A DNA stretch of 64,000 bases, taken from positions 1-64,000 of the forward strand of contig NZ_ML660097.1 of the NCBI RefSeq assembly GCF_007004655.1. The letters are read 5' to 3'. The notes beneath the pieces were generated by a model. It was not told where the DNA came from, did not search any database, and worked only from the letters and a program-made list of their open reading frames with translations. The stretch's first letter is position 1; each line of letters begins with the position of its first letter. Shown in pieces: positions 17,959-27,533 of the stretch. Source of the DNA: Exilibacterium tricleocarpae. GTDB lineage: Bacteria; Pseudomonadota; Gammaproteobacteria; Pseudomonadales; Cellvibrionaceae. The translations under genes and the position numbers were made by a program.

Positions 17959-19245
17959 ATGAGAGTGCTTATTCTCACGTATGGATCGCGCGGCGATATA
18001 GAGCCTTTTATCGCCCTGGCCCTCGGCTTACAGCGCGCCGGTCATCAGGTGACACTGTGTACCGCAAGTCACTATAAAGGGCTGATCGTCGAACAGGGCG
18101 TCGGCTTTGCACCGGTGAGCGATGACCTGTTGAACCTCAAGGATACGCAGGAGGTCCGCCTGTTGCTAGAGGGTGGTGCCGGTGTGCTGGGCGGTCTGCG
18201 GGCGGGGTTGAAGCTGACCCGGGCCGCCAAACCCCTAAACTGGCAGACCATGGTGGACGCCTGGCAGGCAGCGCGCGAAACCTCGCCGGACGTTGTTCTC
18301 TACCATCCCAAAATGATGGCAGCGCCGCATATCGCCGAGGCACTGGGTGTGCCCGCGGTGTTGGCCGCACTGCAACCCATGCTGGTGCCCACCGGTATCT
18401 TCCCCGCCGCCGGCATGCCGGCCCGGAGTCTGGGTCGGGTATATAACAAACTGACGTATGGCCTGGTGGCGGCGGGTTTGCGTGCCTACACCAAGGTTCT
18501 GAACCGGTTTCGGCGCCAATGGTTGGGACTGCCCTCATCGCCGCGTGCCGGCGATATACGCTACACCAGCGCCGGCGCGCCGATTCCGGTCCTGCACGGG
18601 TTTAGCGCGCAGGTGGTCCCGAGGCCGGGTGATTGGCCGGCGCACGCTCATACCACCGGTTATTGGCCGTTGGAATCCGGCGATGATTGGTTCCCGCCGC
18701 CGGCGCTGGCCGAGTTTCTGGCCGCCGGCGAACCGCCGGTCTATATCGGTTTCGGCAGTATGGCCGGGCGCGATCCCAAGGCGTTGTCGGCACTGGTGGT
18801 GGAGGCGCTCAGACTGTCGGGCCGACGCGGCCTGCTGGCATCCGGCTGGGGAGGGCTGCAGTCCGATAGCCTGCCCGCTACGGTATTTGGGATCGAACAA
18901 GCGCCGCACCACTGGTTGTTGCCGCGGATGGCGGCGGTGGTGCATCACGGCGGCGCCGGTACCACGGCCGCCGGCCTGTATGCGGGCACACCCTCGATAG
19001 TGTGTCCGTTTTTTGCCGACCAGCCTTTCTGGGCGGCCCGTTGCGTTGCGCTGGGTGTTGGGCCCGCCCCGGTGCCGCGCAAGCAGTTGACCAGCGAGCG
19101 TTTGGCTGCCGCCATCACCGCGGCGACCGCCGACGGTAGTTTTCGTGCCAATGCCGGTCGTTTGGCCGCGCGCCTGCGCGATGAGCGGGGCATAGAACAG
19201 GCGGTAGCCATTATCGAAGCGGTTGCGGCAGGCAGGCCGGTTTGA
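17959..19245 (+). CDS. GT1-family (UGT/MurG-like fold) glycosyltransferase
   Basis: A soluble two-domain GT-B enzyme of 428 residues that probably transfers a sugar from a UDP/TDP-sugar to a lipid or small-molecule acceptor. The N-terminal domain begins MRVLILTYGSRGD, which fixes the start at 17959; an ATG seven codons upstream is less likely. The C-terminal donor site is clear: HHGGAGTTAAGL, followed by GTPSIVCPFFADQPFWA. This is the signature of the sterol/vancomycin-type glycosyltransferases (the DQ pair contacts the donor sugar). It stands alone, so the acceptor cannot be inferred from neighbours. Confidence 0.9.
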   Translation: MRVLILTYGSRGDIEPFIALALGLQRAGHQVTLCTASHYKGLIVEQGVGFAPVSDDLLNLKDTQEVRLLLEGGAGVLGGLRAGLKLTRAAKPLNWQTMVDAWQAARETSPDVVLYHPKMMAAPHIAEALGVPAVLAALQPMLVPTGIFPAAGMPARSLGRVYNKLTYGLVAAGLRAYTKVLNRFRRQWLGLPSSPRAGDIRYTSAGAPIPVLHGFSAQVVPRPGDWPAHAHTTGYWPLESGDDWFPPPALAEFLAAGEPPVYIGFGSMAGRDPKALSALVVEALRLSGRRGLLASGWGGLQSDSLPATVFGIEQAPHHWLLPRMAAVVHHGGAGTTAAGLYAGTPSIVCPFFADQPFWAARCVALGVGPAPVPRKQLTSERLAAAITAATADGSFRANAGRLAARLRDERGIEQAVAIIEAVAAGRPV

Positions 19246-19374
19246 CGTGATCGCCTGTGGTGTGCGTCACTTAGGTGGCGACATAGAGTGAACTTGGCGC
19301 ATTTTACTTTATTTTGACAGGCAAATTATCTTTCATGACTTTTCAGTCTGTACTGGCCCCAGAGATGACTTTGC

Positions 19375-19391
19375 TGTAGCATTCTGCTACA
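19375..19391. promoter_or_regulatory. Palindrome TGTAGCA-TTC-TGCTACA, candidate TA operator
   Basis: A perfect 7-bp inverted repeat with 3-nt spacer, about 30 bp upstream of the ParD-like antitoxin start. Its right half overlaps a plausible -10 (TACATT). Antitoxins of this type normally repress their own promoter, so an operator role is likely but inferred. Confidence 0.55.
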
Positions 19392-19421
19392 TTAACCGCT
19401 GTCCAATCCGGGAGCTATGCC

Positions 19422-19832
19422 ATGGCCAAGGCCACATCGCCACTGAGAGTACAGGAAGAGCTGATGCAGGACGCAGTCGTAATGGCAAAATTGAGTCACC
19501 GCAGTGCCGCCGAACAGGTGGAATACTGGGCGTCCATCGGCCGCAGGGTCTCCAATGTCCTCACCCCCGATAATCTGCTCAGCGTGATTTCCGGTGCTGC
19601 CAAACTGACAGTGGAACCGGTTATTACCGCGCCGGTAGACCCCGACAGTGTATTTGAAGCACTCGAGGACGATCGCCAGGCCGGCGTTTTGCCGGTGCTG
19701 GTCAGCGGCGCAGCGGTGCGTTATCAGGCTTCGGTATCCCACCCCGGTCAGTTGGAGCGGATCAGCGCCGACGGTCGGGTGACAGTGGGACAGTTTAACG
19801 GCGGTGTGTTCACACCGGTAACAGACCAGTAA
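19422..19832 (+). CDS. ParD-like antitoxin
   Basis: 136 residues. The N-terminal stretch HRSAAEQVEYWASIGRRV matches the ParD-like antitoxin family: a short DNA-binding region in which the protein probably dimerises. The rest probably neutralises the toxin. GGGAG lies 8 nt before the ATG. The downstream kinase-like gene begins 1 bp after the stop. Probably it represses its own promoter through the palindrome just upstream. Confidence 0.8.
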   Translation: MAKATSPLRVQEELMQDAVVMAKLSHRSAAEQVEYWASIGRRVSNVLTPDNLLSVISGAAKLTVEPVITAPVDPDSVFEALEDDRQAGVLPVLVSGAAVRYQASVSHPGQLERISADGRVTVGQFNGGVFTPVTDQ

Positions 19833-19833
19833 T

Positions 19834-20433
19834 TTGAGCGATAAACAGCTTTGGATGCTGACCGGCGGCAACGGCGCGGGCAAAAGCACCTTCTACCGAA
19901 CCAGACTCGAAAAATTGGGGTTGCCGTTTGTCAATGCCGACCTGATCGCTCGTGAGTTGTATCCCAAGGCGCCGGAGGCTCACAGCTATGATGCCGCCAA
20001 AGTGGCCGAGCGTATAAGGCGCAATCTGCTGTACGAAGGGCGCAGCTTTTGTTTTGAAACCGTTTTTTCCCATCCGTCAAAAATAGACTTTATTGCCGAG
20101 GCCAAGGCCCTTGGCTACGAGGTCATACTCGTCTTTATTCATCTCGATTCCATCGCGCTCAATAAGGCCCGCATATCCCAGCGGGTAGCCGAGGGCGGTC
20201 ACGACGTGCCCGATGAGAAAGTGGAGCAGCGGGTCCCGCGCTTGCTGAATCATGTGAGGAGTGCCCTGCCACTGTGCGACCAGGTCAGGTTGCTGGACAA
20301 TACCCTGGCGACCAATCCGTTTCGCGTCGTGGCCACCGTGCGCCAGGGACTTATCCAGATAAACCGACCGCCACCGCCGGCATGGGCCGCGGCGCTACTG
20401 ACACCGTTTGAAATCCATTTCGATACGGTCTGA
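19834..20433 (+). CDS. Zeta-type toxin kinase (P-loop, AAA_33-like)
   Basis: 199 residues, starting at a TTG 1 bp after the antitoxin stop (MSDKQLWMLTGG); the reduced-efficiency start may keep toxin below antitoxin. The Walker A GGNGAGKST is at residues 11-19. Also present are NADLIARELYP, FCFETVFSHPSK, and the Arg-rich segment around RVAEGGHDVP typical of zeta-like small-molecule kinases. Canonical zeta toxins phosphorylate UDP-N-acetylglucosamine and block cell-wall synthesis; the substrate of this COG4185-like branch is less certain. It could be a non-toxic kinase, but the pairing supports toxin-antitoxin. Confidence 0.8.
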   Translation: MSDKQLWMLTGGNGAGKSTFYRTRLEKLGLPFVNADLIARELYPKAPEAHSYDAAKVAERIRRNLLYEGRSFCFETVFSHPSKIDFIAEAKALGYEVILVFIHLDSIALNKARISQRVAEGGHDVPDEKVEQRVPRLLNHVRSALPLCDQVRLLDNTLATNPFRVVATVRQGLIQINRPPPPAWAAALLTPFEIHFDTV

Positions 20434-20570
20434 CGACTACAGCGACAAGCAACATCGGCCGCGGTCATCGGCCGGTACGTCGGGTCGCCACAAATTTGAC
20501 ACCGGCCCCAGATGTGCTAATTACATAGGGCAAGAGTGACGGAAAAGTCCAGGGCGGGGAGGGTGTTGCC

Positions 20571-21005
20571 GTGCACACATTGATTTATACCAGTCGGGCC
20601 GCAAGCGACATATCTCAGGTGAGCCTGATGGACATTCTCACCAAATCGCGTGCCAATAACCATAGCATTCAGGTTACCGGTATGCTCCTGTACTACAAAC
20701 AGTCTTTTATGCAGGTCCTCGAAGGTGCCAAGGATGTTATTTTCGACCTGCTCGACAATCGCATCGTATCGGATTGTCGCCACACCGGAGTGAGCCTTTC
20801 GATCGATTACGCCATTGACACCAGATTGTTTCCCGATTGGACGATGGGATTTCTCAATCTGGATACCAGGGCACCGGTCAAAATCGAGGGATTTACCGAC
20901 TTTTTTACCGAGGGATTTTCCCCTGCTGTCGTGCTCGGCGATCGCAGCATGGCGCAGTCGCTGCTGCTCAGCCTGAAGACAGACTATGAAAAAGATTTGA
21001 GCTGA
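20571..21005 (+). CDS. BLUF-domain blue-light receptor
   Basis: 144 residues starting at GTG with a GGGAGGG box about 8 nt upstream. BLUF domains bind FAD and sense blue light by rearranging hydrogen bonds around a Tyr-Gln-Asn set. These residues are visible: Tyr6 (LIYTSRA), Asn29/Asn30 (SRANN), Gln48 (FMQVLEG), and the Trp in FPDWTMGF. The BLUF fold fills about residues 1-95 and only a short helical tail follows, so it must act on a partner protein. The next gene makes or degrades c-di-GMP, a frequent target of BLUF signalling. Confidence 0.93.
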   Translation: MHTLIYTSRAASDISQVSLMDILTKSRANNHSIQVTGMLLYYKQSFMQVLEGAKDVIFDLLDNRIVSDCRHTGVSLSIDYAIDTRLFPDWTMGFLNLDTRAPVKIEGFTDFFTEGFSPAVVLGDRSMAQSLLLSLKTDYEKDLS

Positions 21006-21189
21006 GACCCTCTTTTACCCCGCTATCAGACCAGAATCAGGCTATGCTTCTTATTATAAAGTCAAATGCGCCACATCCGCGCGGCAGGATTGACTCTACA
21101 GTCGTTGTCTTTCCGGGCGTTGCTATTGGACAAAAAAAGCCATTTACAATTAAGTAAAACCGAGCTAAACGGCATAATCAGAGATATAG

Positions 21190-23817
21190 ATGTCACGTCG
21201 CACCGATAATCAGTTGCGCTCCGCCATCGCAGCAGTGGAGCGAATGCTCCTCACCGAGCCGAGCGCGACAGAGGTGCTGTCGAGATGTCTGAGTCAGCTA
21301 ATGGAGTTGTTCGGCGCTGCCTTCGGGTATGTGTACCAGTGCCGTGACTCTGACGGCGATGCCATCCCCTGGGAGCTGGTGGGGTGTTACCGCCAAGATA
21401 GCGGCGTTTTGCAGGAGGTGGAAAATACATGCACGAGTGACCGCATGCCAGCCGCCGTCCAGCCGCGGCTCCTCTCAGGTCGCTGCCTGTTCGACAACGA
21501 TATCGGTGACGCCCTCAACCCGGTACCGCACGATCACCCGCAGATCACCAATTGTTTTTGCATACCCCTGGTCGATGCCTGTTACATACACGCCGTGCTT
21601 TACCTGTGCAATGTGGACGGCGGTTTTGACGCGGCGTGTGAGACCCGGATTCGACCGTTTATTGCCGCGGCCAACTGCCTGCTGCGCGCCGCCAAGAAAA
21701 GAGCCACGGTAAAAAGTTTGACCCTGGCGGACACACCGGAGTTCTCGTTGGAATTTCTCGATGCCTTGTTTAACGGTGTCCTGGTTATTAACGATATGGA
21801 AGAGGTGGTGATGTGCAACAGCGCCGCCGCATCAATGCTCGGCATACCACGCACCGAAGTGATCGGTGCTCCGCTGAAGCAGTTTATGCCAAAGGGCGCC
21901 CCTTTAATGGAGCAGCGTCTGATTGAGCACGGCACCGGCAGTTGTGCCGAAACGAGCAAGTGCGCAACGGTATGGCGAGGCGTCACCACCCTGCGGGCCA
22001 ACGGCGACAAAATACTGGTGGACCTGAGTGCCTTTGAGCTGCGGCGTCGCGACCAGGTGCTGCGGGGTCTGGTGATGAATGATATTTCGGAGAGGATGAA
22101 ATCCGCCACCGAATACCACAGCACCTTACAGCGCTTTCAGGTGTTAACCAATCTGGCGCCGGTGGGTATTTTGCAGTTGAATCGCAACTGGCAATGCACC
22201 TACGCCAACGACACCTGGTGTGAATACTGTCAAATGACGCCGGCGGAAGCCAAGGGTACCGGTTGGATGCAGGGTCTCCATATTGATGATGTCGACCGGG
22301 TGCTGGACAGCCTGCGCAGTGAAACCACGCTCTCTGGCGCCTATGAAGGTGAGTTTCGTTTACAGTCGCCGCTCGGCAAGATCGTTTGGGTAAAGGCCAA
22401 CGCCTGCAGCCTCTACGAGGAAACCGGCGAGACCAGCGGCCTGATTATGACATTTAACGATGTCACCGATCATCTGAACAATGAGAGGCGTCTGCAGGAG
22501 ATTGCCGAGAAAGACCAACTGACCGGGCTTATCAATCGCGCCTTTTTCAATGACCGCCTGGAGCTTGCTTTAACCGGGATCGAACGTTTTGGGTCGGTTG
22601 TGCTTATGTTTCTCGACCTGGACGAATTCAAGCTCATCAACGATACCCTGGGCCACGATGTCGGCGACCAGTTGCTGAAAGAAGTGGCTGATCGGCTCAG
22701 GACTGCGCTGCGCAAAGCCGACACTATTGCCCGGCTGGGGGGCGACGAATTTACGCTGGTGTTGACCAACGTCCAAAACCTCAGCGGCATAACCGCCGTG
22801 GCCGACAAAGCAATCAGTGCTCTCAACCAGCCGTTTGTCATCGGTGAACGGCGCATTTACGTGACCGGCAGCATCGGTATTGCCGTGGCACAGAGCAAGG
22901 AGACCACTACAAAAGTGCTGTTGAAACAGGCAGATGTTGCCCTGTATAAGGCCAAGGAAGCGGGGCGTAATCAATACAAGTTTTACACGGCGGAACTGGA
23001 TAAGGACGCCGATCTTCATATCCACCTGAGACAAAGCCTGAAAGAGCGAAGCCGGCGGGATTTTAGGGTGGTGTACCAGCCACAGGTCGATGCGGTTAGT
23101 GGCAAAATTGTCGGGCTGGAAGCGCTCACCCGCTGGCGACATCCTGATGCGGATGACGTCAGTCCGGAAAAGTTTATAAAAATGATAGAGGAATCGGGTC
23201 TGATCAGCGAGTTTTCCGAATGGTTGTTCGAAGAGATTTTCAGCACGATAACTTCCTGGAAGCGGGCCAAAGGACCGATACCGATTTCCATTAATCTATC
23301 TGCAAAGCAGTTTCGCAATAAAAACTTGGCGTTCTACATACATCAATGTTGCCTGTCTCACGGTATCGAACCCAATCGAATTGTATTGGAGGTCACAGAA
23401 ACGGCATTGATTGACGATCCGGGCCTGGCGGCAGCGACCTTGAAAGAACTACGCAAAATGGGTTTTTCCCTGTCGCTGGACGATTTTGGCACCGGCTATT
23501 CATCGCTGGCCTGTCTGCGGGATATGCCACTGCAATATGTGAAGATCGACCGATCTTTTACCAAAGATGTAATGGACGATGAAAGCGATCGGAAAATAGT
23601 CTCGGCGATCATCAATCTCGCTGAAGCGCTCGATCTCAAAGTCGTCGCCGAGGGAGTCGATAATCTGGCCGTCAAAGAGTGGTTGCTGCAACACAACTGC
23701 AACTATCAGCAGGGGTTTTACTTCTATCAACCGCTCGAGCGGGCGAGCATTGAGAAACTGTTAGATATTGCACCTTACAGCGATGCTGTCGTTCACCTTG
23801 ACAGTGGTACGGGGTAA
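21190..23817 (+). CDS. GAF-PAS-PAS-GGDEF-EAL c-di-GMP signalling protein
   Basis: 875 residues, soluble. A GAF-like sensor (about 5-170) is followed by two PAS domains (about 185-300 and 315-435). GGDEF (residues 517-521) comes next, with an inhibitory-site RxxD (RKAD) five residues upstream, and then an EAL domain with EALTRW at 644 and DDFGTGYSSL. Both catalytic signatures look intact, so it could act as diguanylate cyclase and phosphodiesterase. Which activity dominates cannot be told from sequence. It lies 185 bp after the BLUF gene in the same direction, and c-di-GMP could connect it with surface or secretion genes further on. Confidence 0.95.
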   Translation: MSRRTDNQLRSAIAAVERMLLTEPSATEVLSRCLSQLMELFGAAFGYVYQCRDSDGDAIPWELVGCYRQDSGVLQEVENTCTSDRMPAAVQPRLLSGRCLFDNDIGDALNPVPHDHPQITNCFCIPLVDACYIHAVLYLCNVDGGFDAACETRIRPFIAAANCLLRAAKKRATVKSLTLADTPEFSLEFLDALFNGVLVINDMEEVVMCNSAAASMLGIPRTEVIGAPLKQFMPKGAPLMEQRLIEHGTGSCAETSKCATVWRGVTTLRANGDKILVDLSAFELRRRDQVLRGLVMNDISERMKSATEYHSTLQRFQVLTNLAPVGILQLNRNWQCTYANDTWCEYCQMTPAEAKGTGWMQGLHIDDVDRVLDSLRSETTLSGAYEGEFRLQSPLGKIVWVKANACSLYEETGETSGLIMTFNDVTDHLNNERRLQEIAEKDQLTGLINRAFFNDRLELALTGIERFGSVVLMFLDLDEFKLINDTLGHDVGDQLLKEVADRLRTALRKADTIARLGGDEFTLVLTNVQNLSGITAVADKAISALNQPFVIGERRIYVTGSIGIAVAQSKETTTKVLLKQADVALYKAKEAGRNQYKFYTAELDKDADLHIHLRQSLKERSRRDFRVVYQPQVDAVSGKIVGLEALTRWRHPDADDVSPEKFIKMIEESGLISEFSEWLFEEIFSTITSWKRAKGPIPISINLSAKQFRNKNLAFYIHQCCLSHGIEPNRIVLEVTETALIDDPGLAAATLKELRKMGFSLSLDDFGTGYSSLACLRDMPLQYVKIDRSFTKDVMDDESDRKIVSAIINLAEALDLKVVAEGVDNLAVKEWLLQHNCNYQQGFYFYQPLERASIEKLLDIAPYSDAVVHLDSGTG

Positions 23818-23849
23818 CTACCACTGGTATTGCAATCAGTAGGGAGACT

Positions 23850-26800
23850 ATGACCACAACAAAACAACAAACCGGGCATCCTTCTCACTATGTAGGGGTA
23901 GGGGCATCGGCTGGTGGCCTGGAGGCACTGCAGGAGTTTTTCGGCGGTTTGCCGAATGATACGGGAGCGGCCTTTGTCATCGTTCAACATCTGTCACCGG
24001 ACTTCAAAAGCATGATGCCGGAGCTGTTGAGCAAACACACATCGATGCCCATTTGCCAGGTGACCGATGCTATCGAGGTACACTCCAACTGTGTGTACCT
24101 GATGCCGCCGCGCAAGAATATGCTGATGGCTGAGGGCAAGCTACTGCTCTCCGAGCAAATGCCCGACAGCCACCTGCATATGCCGATTGATACCTTTTTG
24201 AGGTCATTGGCTGAAGATCAACAGCACCGCGCTATCGGCATAGTACTATCCGGCACCGGCAGCGATGGCACCAAGGGTATCAAGGCACTTAAGGAGAGTG
24301 GTGGCCTGGTCATCGTGCAGGACCCGGCGTCGGCGAAGTTCGACGGTATGCCAATCAGTGCCCACAATGCAGGCCTGACTGATATGCTGTTGCTGCCGGC
24401 CGAAATGGGTGCCAATCTGGTGAGTTTCATCAGCCACCCGTTTATCTCCGGTACCGACTCGCCGCTGAAGTACTCCATTGACGATAATGACCAGACATTG
24501 GTGGAGATATTTAGACTGCTTGAAAAGCAGTCCTCCATCAACTTTTCCCAGTACAAAGCCTCGACAGTTGCCCGGCGCATAGAGCGGCGCCTGGGTATCA
24601 ATCAGCTCACCTCGCTGGATGCCTACCTGCGTCTGCTGATGGAATCGCCGCGCGAGTTACAGATACTTAGTAAAGAATTACTCATTGGCGTTACGCGTTT
24701 TTTCCGCGATGATGAGCCTTTTGCGACGATTGCCGACAGTGTGATTCCAGAGCTCACTGCGAAAGCGGGCGATGGGGGTGAGATTCGGTTTTGGATAGCC
24801 GGTTGCTCGACCGGTGAAGAAGCTTATTCCCTGGCCATTCTGCTCGATGAAGCCATTGGTTATAGAAAGCTAGACTGCCGGGTAAAAATTTTTGCAACTG
24901 ACGTCGATGAGCAATCAATCGCCGAGGCCAGCAGCGGCGTTTACTCGGCCGATGTTGTTCACGATGTCTCTGCGCAGAGATTAGAGAAGTACTTTGAAAT
25001 CAGAGATCAAAGGTACGTAGTCTCCAAACGATTGCGGCAAATGGTCATCTTTGCCACGCACAACATGATAGAGGATCCCCCTTTTTCCAATATCGATATG
25101 GTGTCCTGCCGCAACGCCCTTATTTATTTTCAACATTCCGCGCAGAAACGGGTATTGTCATCATTGTACTTTGCGCTACGCACCGAGGGCATCCTGTTTT
25201 TGGGCAGTTCTGAGTCGCTTGGCGATCTGCAGTCCCATTTTGAGACTATCGACGAACGCGCCAGAATATACAGAAAAATCAGTAACGTGCGGGTTCCCAT
25301 CGGCCATTCGCCGCCCCTGAGGACAAACCTGCAAGCCGGTCGCGTGGGAGGGGCAATGGCTCCTGTACCCGCCGCAATGAAACCCGGTCGGCTGTTGGCG
25401 GCGGGGCAGTTGAGTGGTGTGGTGGAGAGGCTGATCAGAGAGTATTCGCCTGACTGCATCGTCCTGAATGATTTGTTCGATGCGATACATGTTTATGGCG
25501 ATGTATCTCAGTATACAAAAGGTATAACGGCCGGCCGTATCAGTAATAACATAAAGGATATGGTGGTCGACGAGCTGAGTGTGGCGGTATCGACCGGCTT
25601 GCATCGATGTGAAAGGAGCGAGGAAGATGTGCTCTATAAGGGTGTGGCCCTGAGTTTTTCCGACACCGAGAAAGTCTACATTGACCTGTCAATTTTGTAT
25701 GTCAGGGAAAGTGATCTTCCCAATGCGCCCCATTACTATGTCGTGCAGTTTATCAAGTATACCGACGAGATCAAACCGGTTAAAGTGGCGAGCGGCATCG
25801 CATTTGATGCCACTGAACAGTCGCAACAGCGTATCAGGGACCTGGAACAGGAACTGATGAAAAAGCAGGAGCATTTACAGGTTACCATTGAGGAGTTGGA
25901 AACCACCAACGAAGAGTTACAGTCGGCGAATGAGGAACTGATGTCGGCTAACGAGGAGTTGCAAAGCACCAATGAAGAGTTGCAGTCGGTAAACGAGGAG
26001 TTGTACACGGTAAACAGTGAATATCAGGAAAAAATTATCCAGCTTACCGCCGCCAACGACGACCTCGATAGTGTTATCAGCGCTGCTGATATCGGTATCA
26101 TATTCCTTGATGAGCATCTTACAATCCGCAGATATACGCCCGGCGCCGCGGTTTATATCAATCTGCGCCGAGGCGACATCGGGCGACCCTTTCACCATAT
26201 CTCCCACGATCTGCTATATGATGACTTCTTGACCGATATTGCTATGGTCAGCAGCGGCGGCAGCAAGTCGATCGAAAAAGACATTATGAGTCGCAACGAT
26301 CATGCGCTATTGGTGCGTATTGTTTCCTATCAGGCTGACGCTGCGGAGGTTCGGGCCGACGTATTGATCACCATTACCAATATATCCAGATTGCGATTTG
26401 TGGAAAATGCATTGCACCGGGCGCAGGAACAACTGAGGAGTTCACTGTTAAACCGAACGGACCGGCAAAGTCGGCGTGGCCTGAAGCACAGTAGCCTGAA
26501 AGTGCTGTTATTGGATGACGACAGCTTTGATCGAAAGTTTATTGAAAAGCTGCTGACCACAGTGGAGAACCGCAGCTTTGATGTGATTCCCTGCTCTGAG
26601 ATTGACGAGGCGGTTGATATTGCCGGCAGGACCCCAGTTGATATCTGCCTGGTCGATTATCGGCTTTCGGCAGGAACGGCCAAAGACTTCACGCAAAAAC
26701 TTCACAGCCAGAATATTGAGCTGCCCATTGTTATTTTATCGGCCTACTCCGAGAAAGGCCTGGATACAGAGTTTCTCACTACTGATGTCTTTGACTTTCT

Positions 26801-26900
26801 CAATAAGGAGGAGCTGTCGAGCCAATTGTTAGTACGCAGTATAGACTACGCAATAGACAGAAAAGGGCTGCAGAACGTATTGGAAGACTCCGATGTGTAG
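23850..26900 (+). CDS. CheB-CheR fusion with coiled coil, PAS and C-terminal receiver
   Basis: 1016 residues. The N-terminal CheB-type methylesterase keeps Ser20 (GASAGG), His47 (VQHLSPD) and Asp139 (GTGSDGTKG). The CheR-type SAM-dependent methyltransferase spans about 215-480 (GVTRFFRD, AGCSTGEEAYSLAI). A long coiled coil of NEELQSxNEEL repeats (about 660-730) links to a PAS-like domain (about 735-840). The C-terminus is a receiver (about 884-1010; LLLDDD, acceptor Asp near 935 in CLVDYRLSAG). Most CheB-CheR fusions end in a PAS domain or histidine kinase; a C-terminal receiver suggests it receives phosphate from a kinase such as the one at 27534-28661. No MCP or CheA is nearby. Confidence 0.93.
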   Translation: MTTTKQQTGHPSHYVGVGASAGGLEALQEFFGGLPNDTGAAFVIVQHLSPDFKSMMPELLSKHTSMPICQVTDAIEVHSNCVYLMPPRKNMLMAEGKLLLSEQMPDSHLHMPIDTFLRSLAEDQQHRAIGIVLSGTGSDGTKGIKALKESGGLVIVQDPASAKFDGMPISAHNAGLTDMLLLPAEMGANLVSFISHPFISGTDSPLKYSIDDNDQTLVEIFRLLEKQSSINFSQYKASTVARRIERRLGINQLTSLDAYLRLLMESPRELQILSKELLIGVTRFFRDDEPFATIADSVIPELTAKAGDGGEIRFWIAGCSTGEEAYSLAILLDEAIGYRKLDCRVKIFATDVDEQSIAEASSGVYSADVVHDVSAQRLEKYFEIRDQRYVVSKRLRQMVIFATHNMIEDPPFSNIDMVSCRNALIYFQHSAQKRVLSSLYFALRTEGILFLGSSESLGDLQSHFETIDERARIYRKISNVRVPIGHSPPLRTNLQAGRVGGAMAPVPAAMKPGRLLAAGQLSGVVERLIREYSPDCIVLNDLFDAIHVYGDVSQYTKGITAGRISNNIKDMVVDELSVAVSTGLHRCERSEEDVLYKGVALSFSDTEKVYIDLSILYVRESDLPNAPHYYVVQFIKYTDEIKPVKVASGIAFDATEQSQQRIRDLEQELMKKQEHLQVTIEELETTNEELQSANEELMSANEELQSTNEELQSVNEELYTVNSEYQEKIIQLTAANDDLDSVISAADIGIIFLDEHLTIRRYTPGAAVYINLRRGDIGRPFHHISHDLLYDDFLTDIAMVSSGGSKSIEKDIMSRNDHALLVRIVSYQADAAEVRADVLITITNISRLRFVENALHRAQEQLRSSLLNRTDRQSRRGLKHSSLKVLLLDDDSFDRKFIEKLLTTVENRSFDVIPCSEIDEAVDIAGRTPVDICLVDYRLSAGTAKDFTQKLHSQNIELPIVILSAYSEKGLDTEFLTTDVFDFLNKEELSSQLLVRSIDYAIDRKGLQNVLEDSDV

Positions 26901-27050
26901 CTGGTCCCGGTCGATTACTGCTGCGGTATTATGGTCGCCATGCGAGCGATTAAAGCGACAGCGGTGCGCCGTGAGAGCGCTGAAGCGAAAGTGAATAGTG
27001 GTGAGGGGGACGGTAAAAGTGGCAAGCATAAGAGTAAAGGGGGACGCTCG

Positions 27051-27491
27051 ATGAGCGGTAACGGCAGGCTGGCGACCGGCGTCACCCTCCTGCTGGTCGA
27101 TGATGATGATGTGGACGTTATCAGTGTAAAACGGGCGCTGAAGAAACTGAACATCAACAACCCGTTGATACGGGCGCATGACGGTATCGAGGCGCTCGAT
27201 ATTTTGCGGCGAGAAGAGGCTTTGACACATTCATGTTTGATTTTGCTCGATATCAACATGCCTCGCATGAATGGCCTGGAATTTTTAGCGGCGTTGCGGA
27301 ACGATCCAAAACTTGCCAGCTCCCTGGTTTTTGTCCTGACCACCTCCAGTGCCGATGAAGATGTTGCTGGCGCTTACAGTAAAAATGTTGCCGGTTATCT
27401 GGTCAAGTCCCGGGTGGCGGAGGAATTTACCGGCCTGGTAGAAAAACTGAGTGACTATTGGCGCCTTATCGAGCTGCCGTTGCATCGGTGA
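27051..27491 (+). CDS. Stand-alone receiver (Rcp1-like response regulator)
   Basis: The ATG at 27051 (146 aa) is chosen because AGGGGG lies just upstream and the receiver fold starts at once; an upstream in-frame start at 26931 adds 40 Lys/Ser-rich residues. The acidic cluster VDDDDVD, phospho-acceptor Asp in LILLDINMPRMNG, the TTSS segment and the Lys in YLVKS are all present. There is no output domain. This class commonly pairs with phytochrome-type kinases of the sort encoded convergently 42 bp away. Confidence 0.92.
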   Translation: MSGNGRLATGVTLLLVDDDDVDVISVKRALKKLNINNPLIRAHDGIEALDILRREEALTHSCLILLDINMPRMNGLEFLAALRNDPKLASSLVFVLTTSSADEDVAGAYSKNVAGYLVKSRVAEEFTGLVEKLSDYWRLIELPLHR

Positions 27492-27533
27492 GTTTGCCCG
27501 CTGCGTGGGAAGGCTGTGTGGGGTGGGTCGCTT

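Noticed and set aside
17435-17962. Short frames between the LPMO and glycosyltransferase genes
   Set aside because: Overlapping frames on both strands, none with a good start or recognisable motif; the region is needed for two divergent promoters.
21060-21150. Sigma-70 promoter upstream of the GGDEF-EAL gene
   Set aside because: TTGCTA/TTGGAC and TACAAT elements exist, but the spacings (about 19 or 13 nt) are poor, so I did not annotate them.
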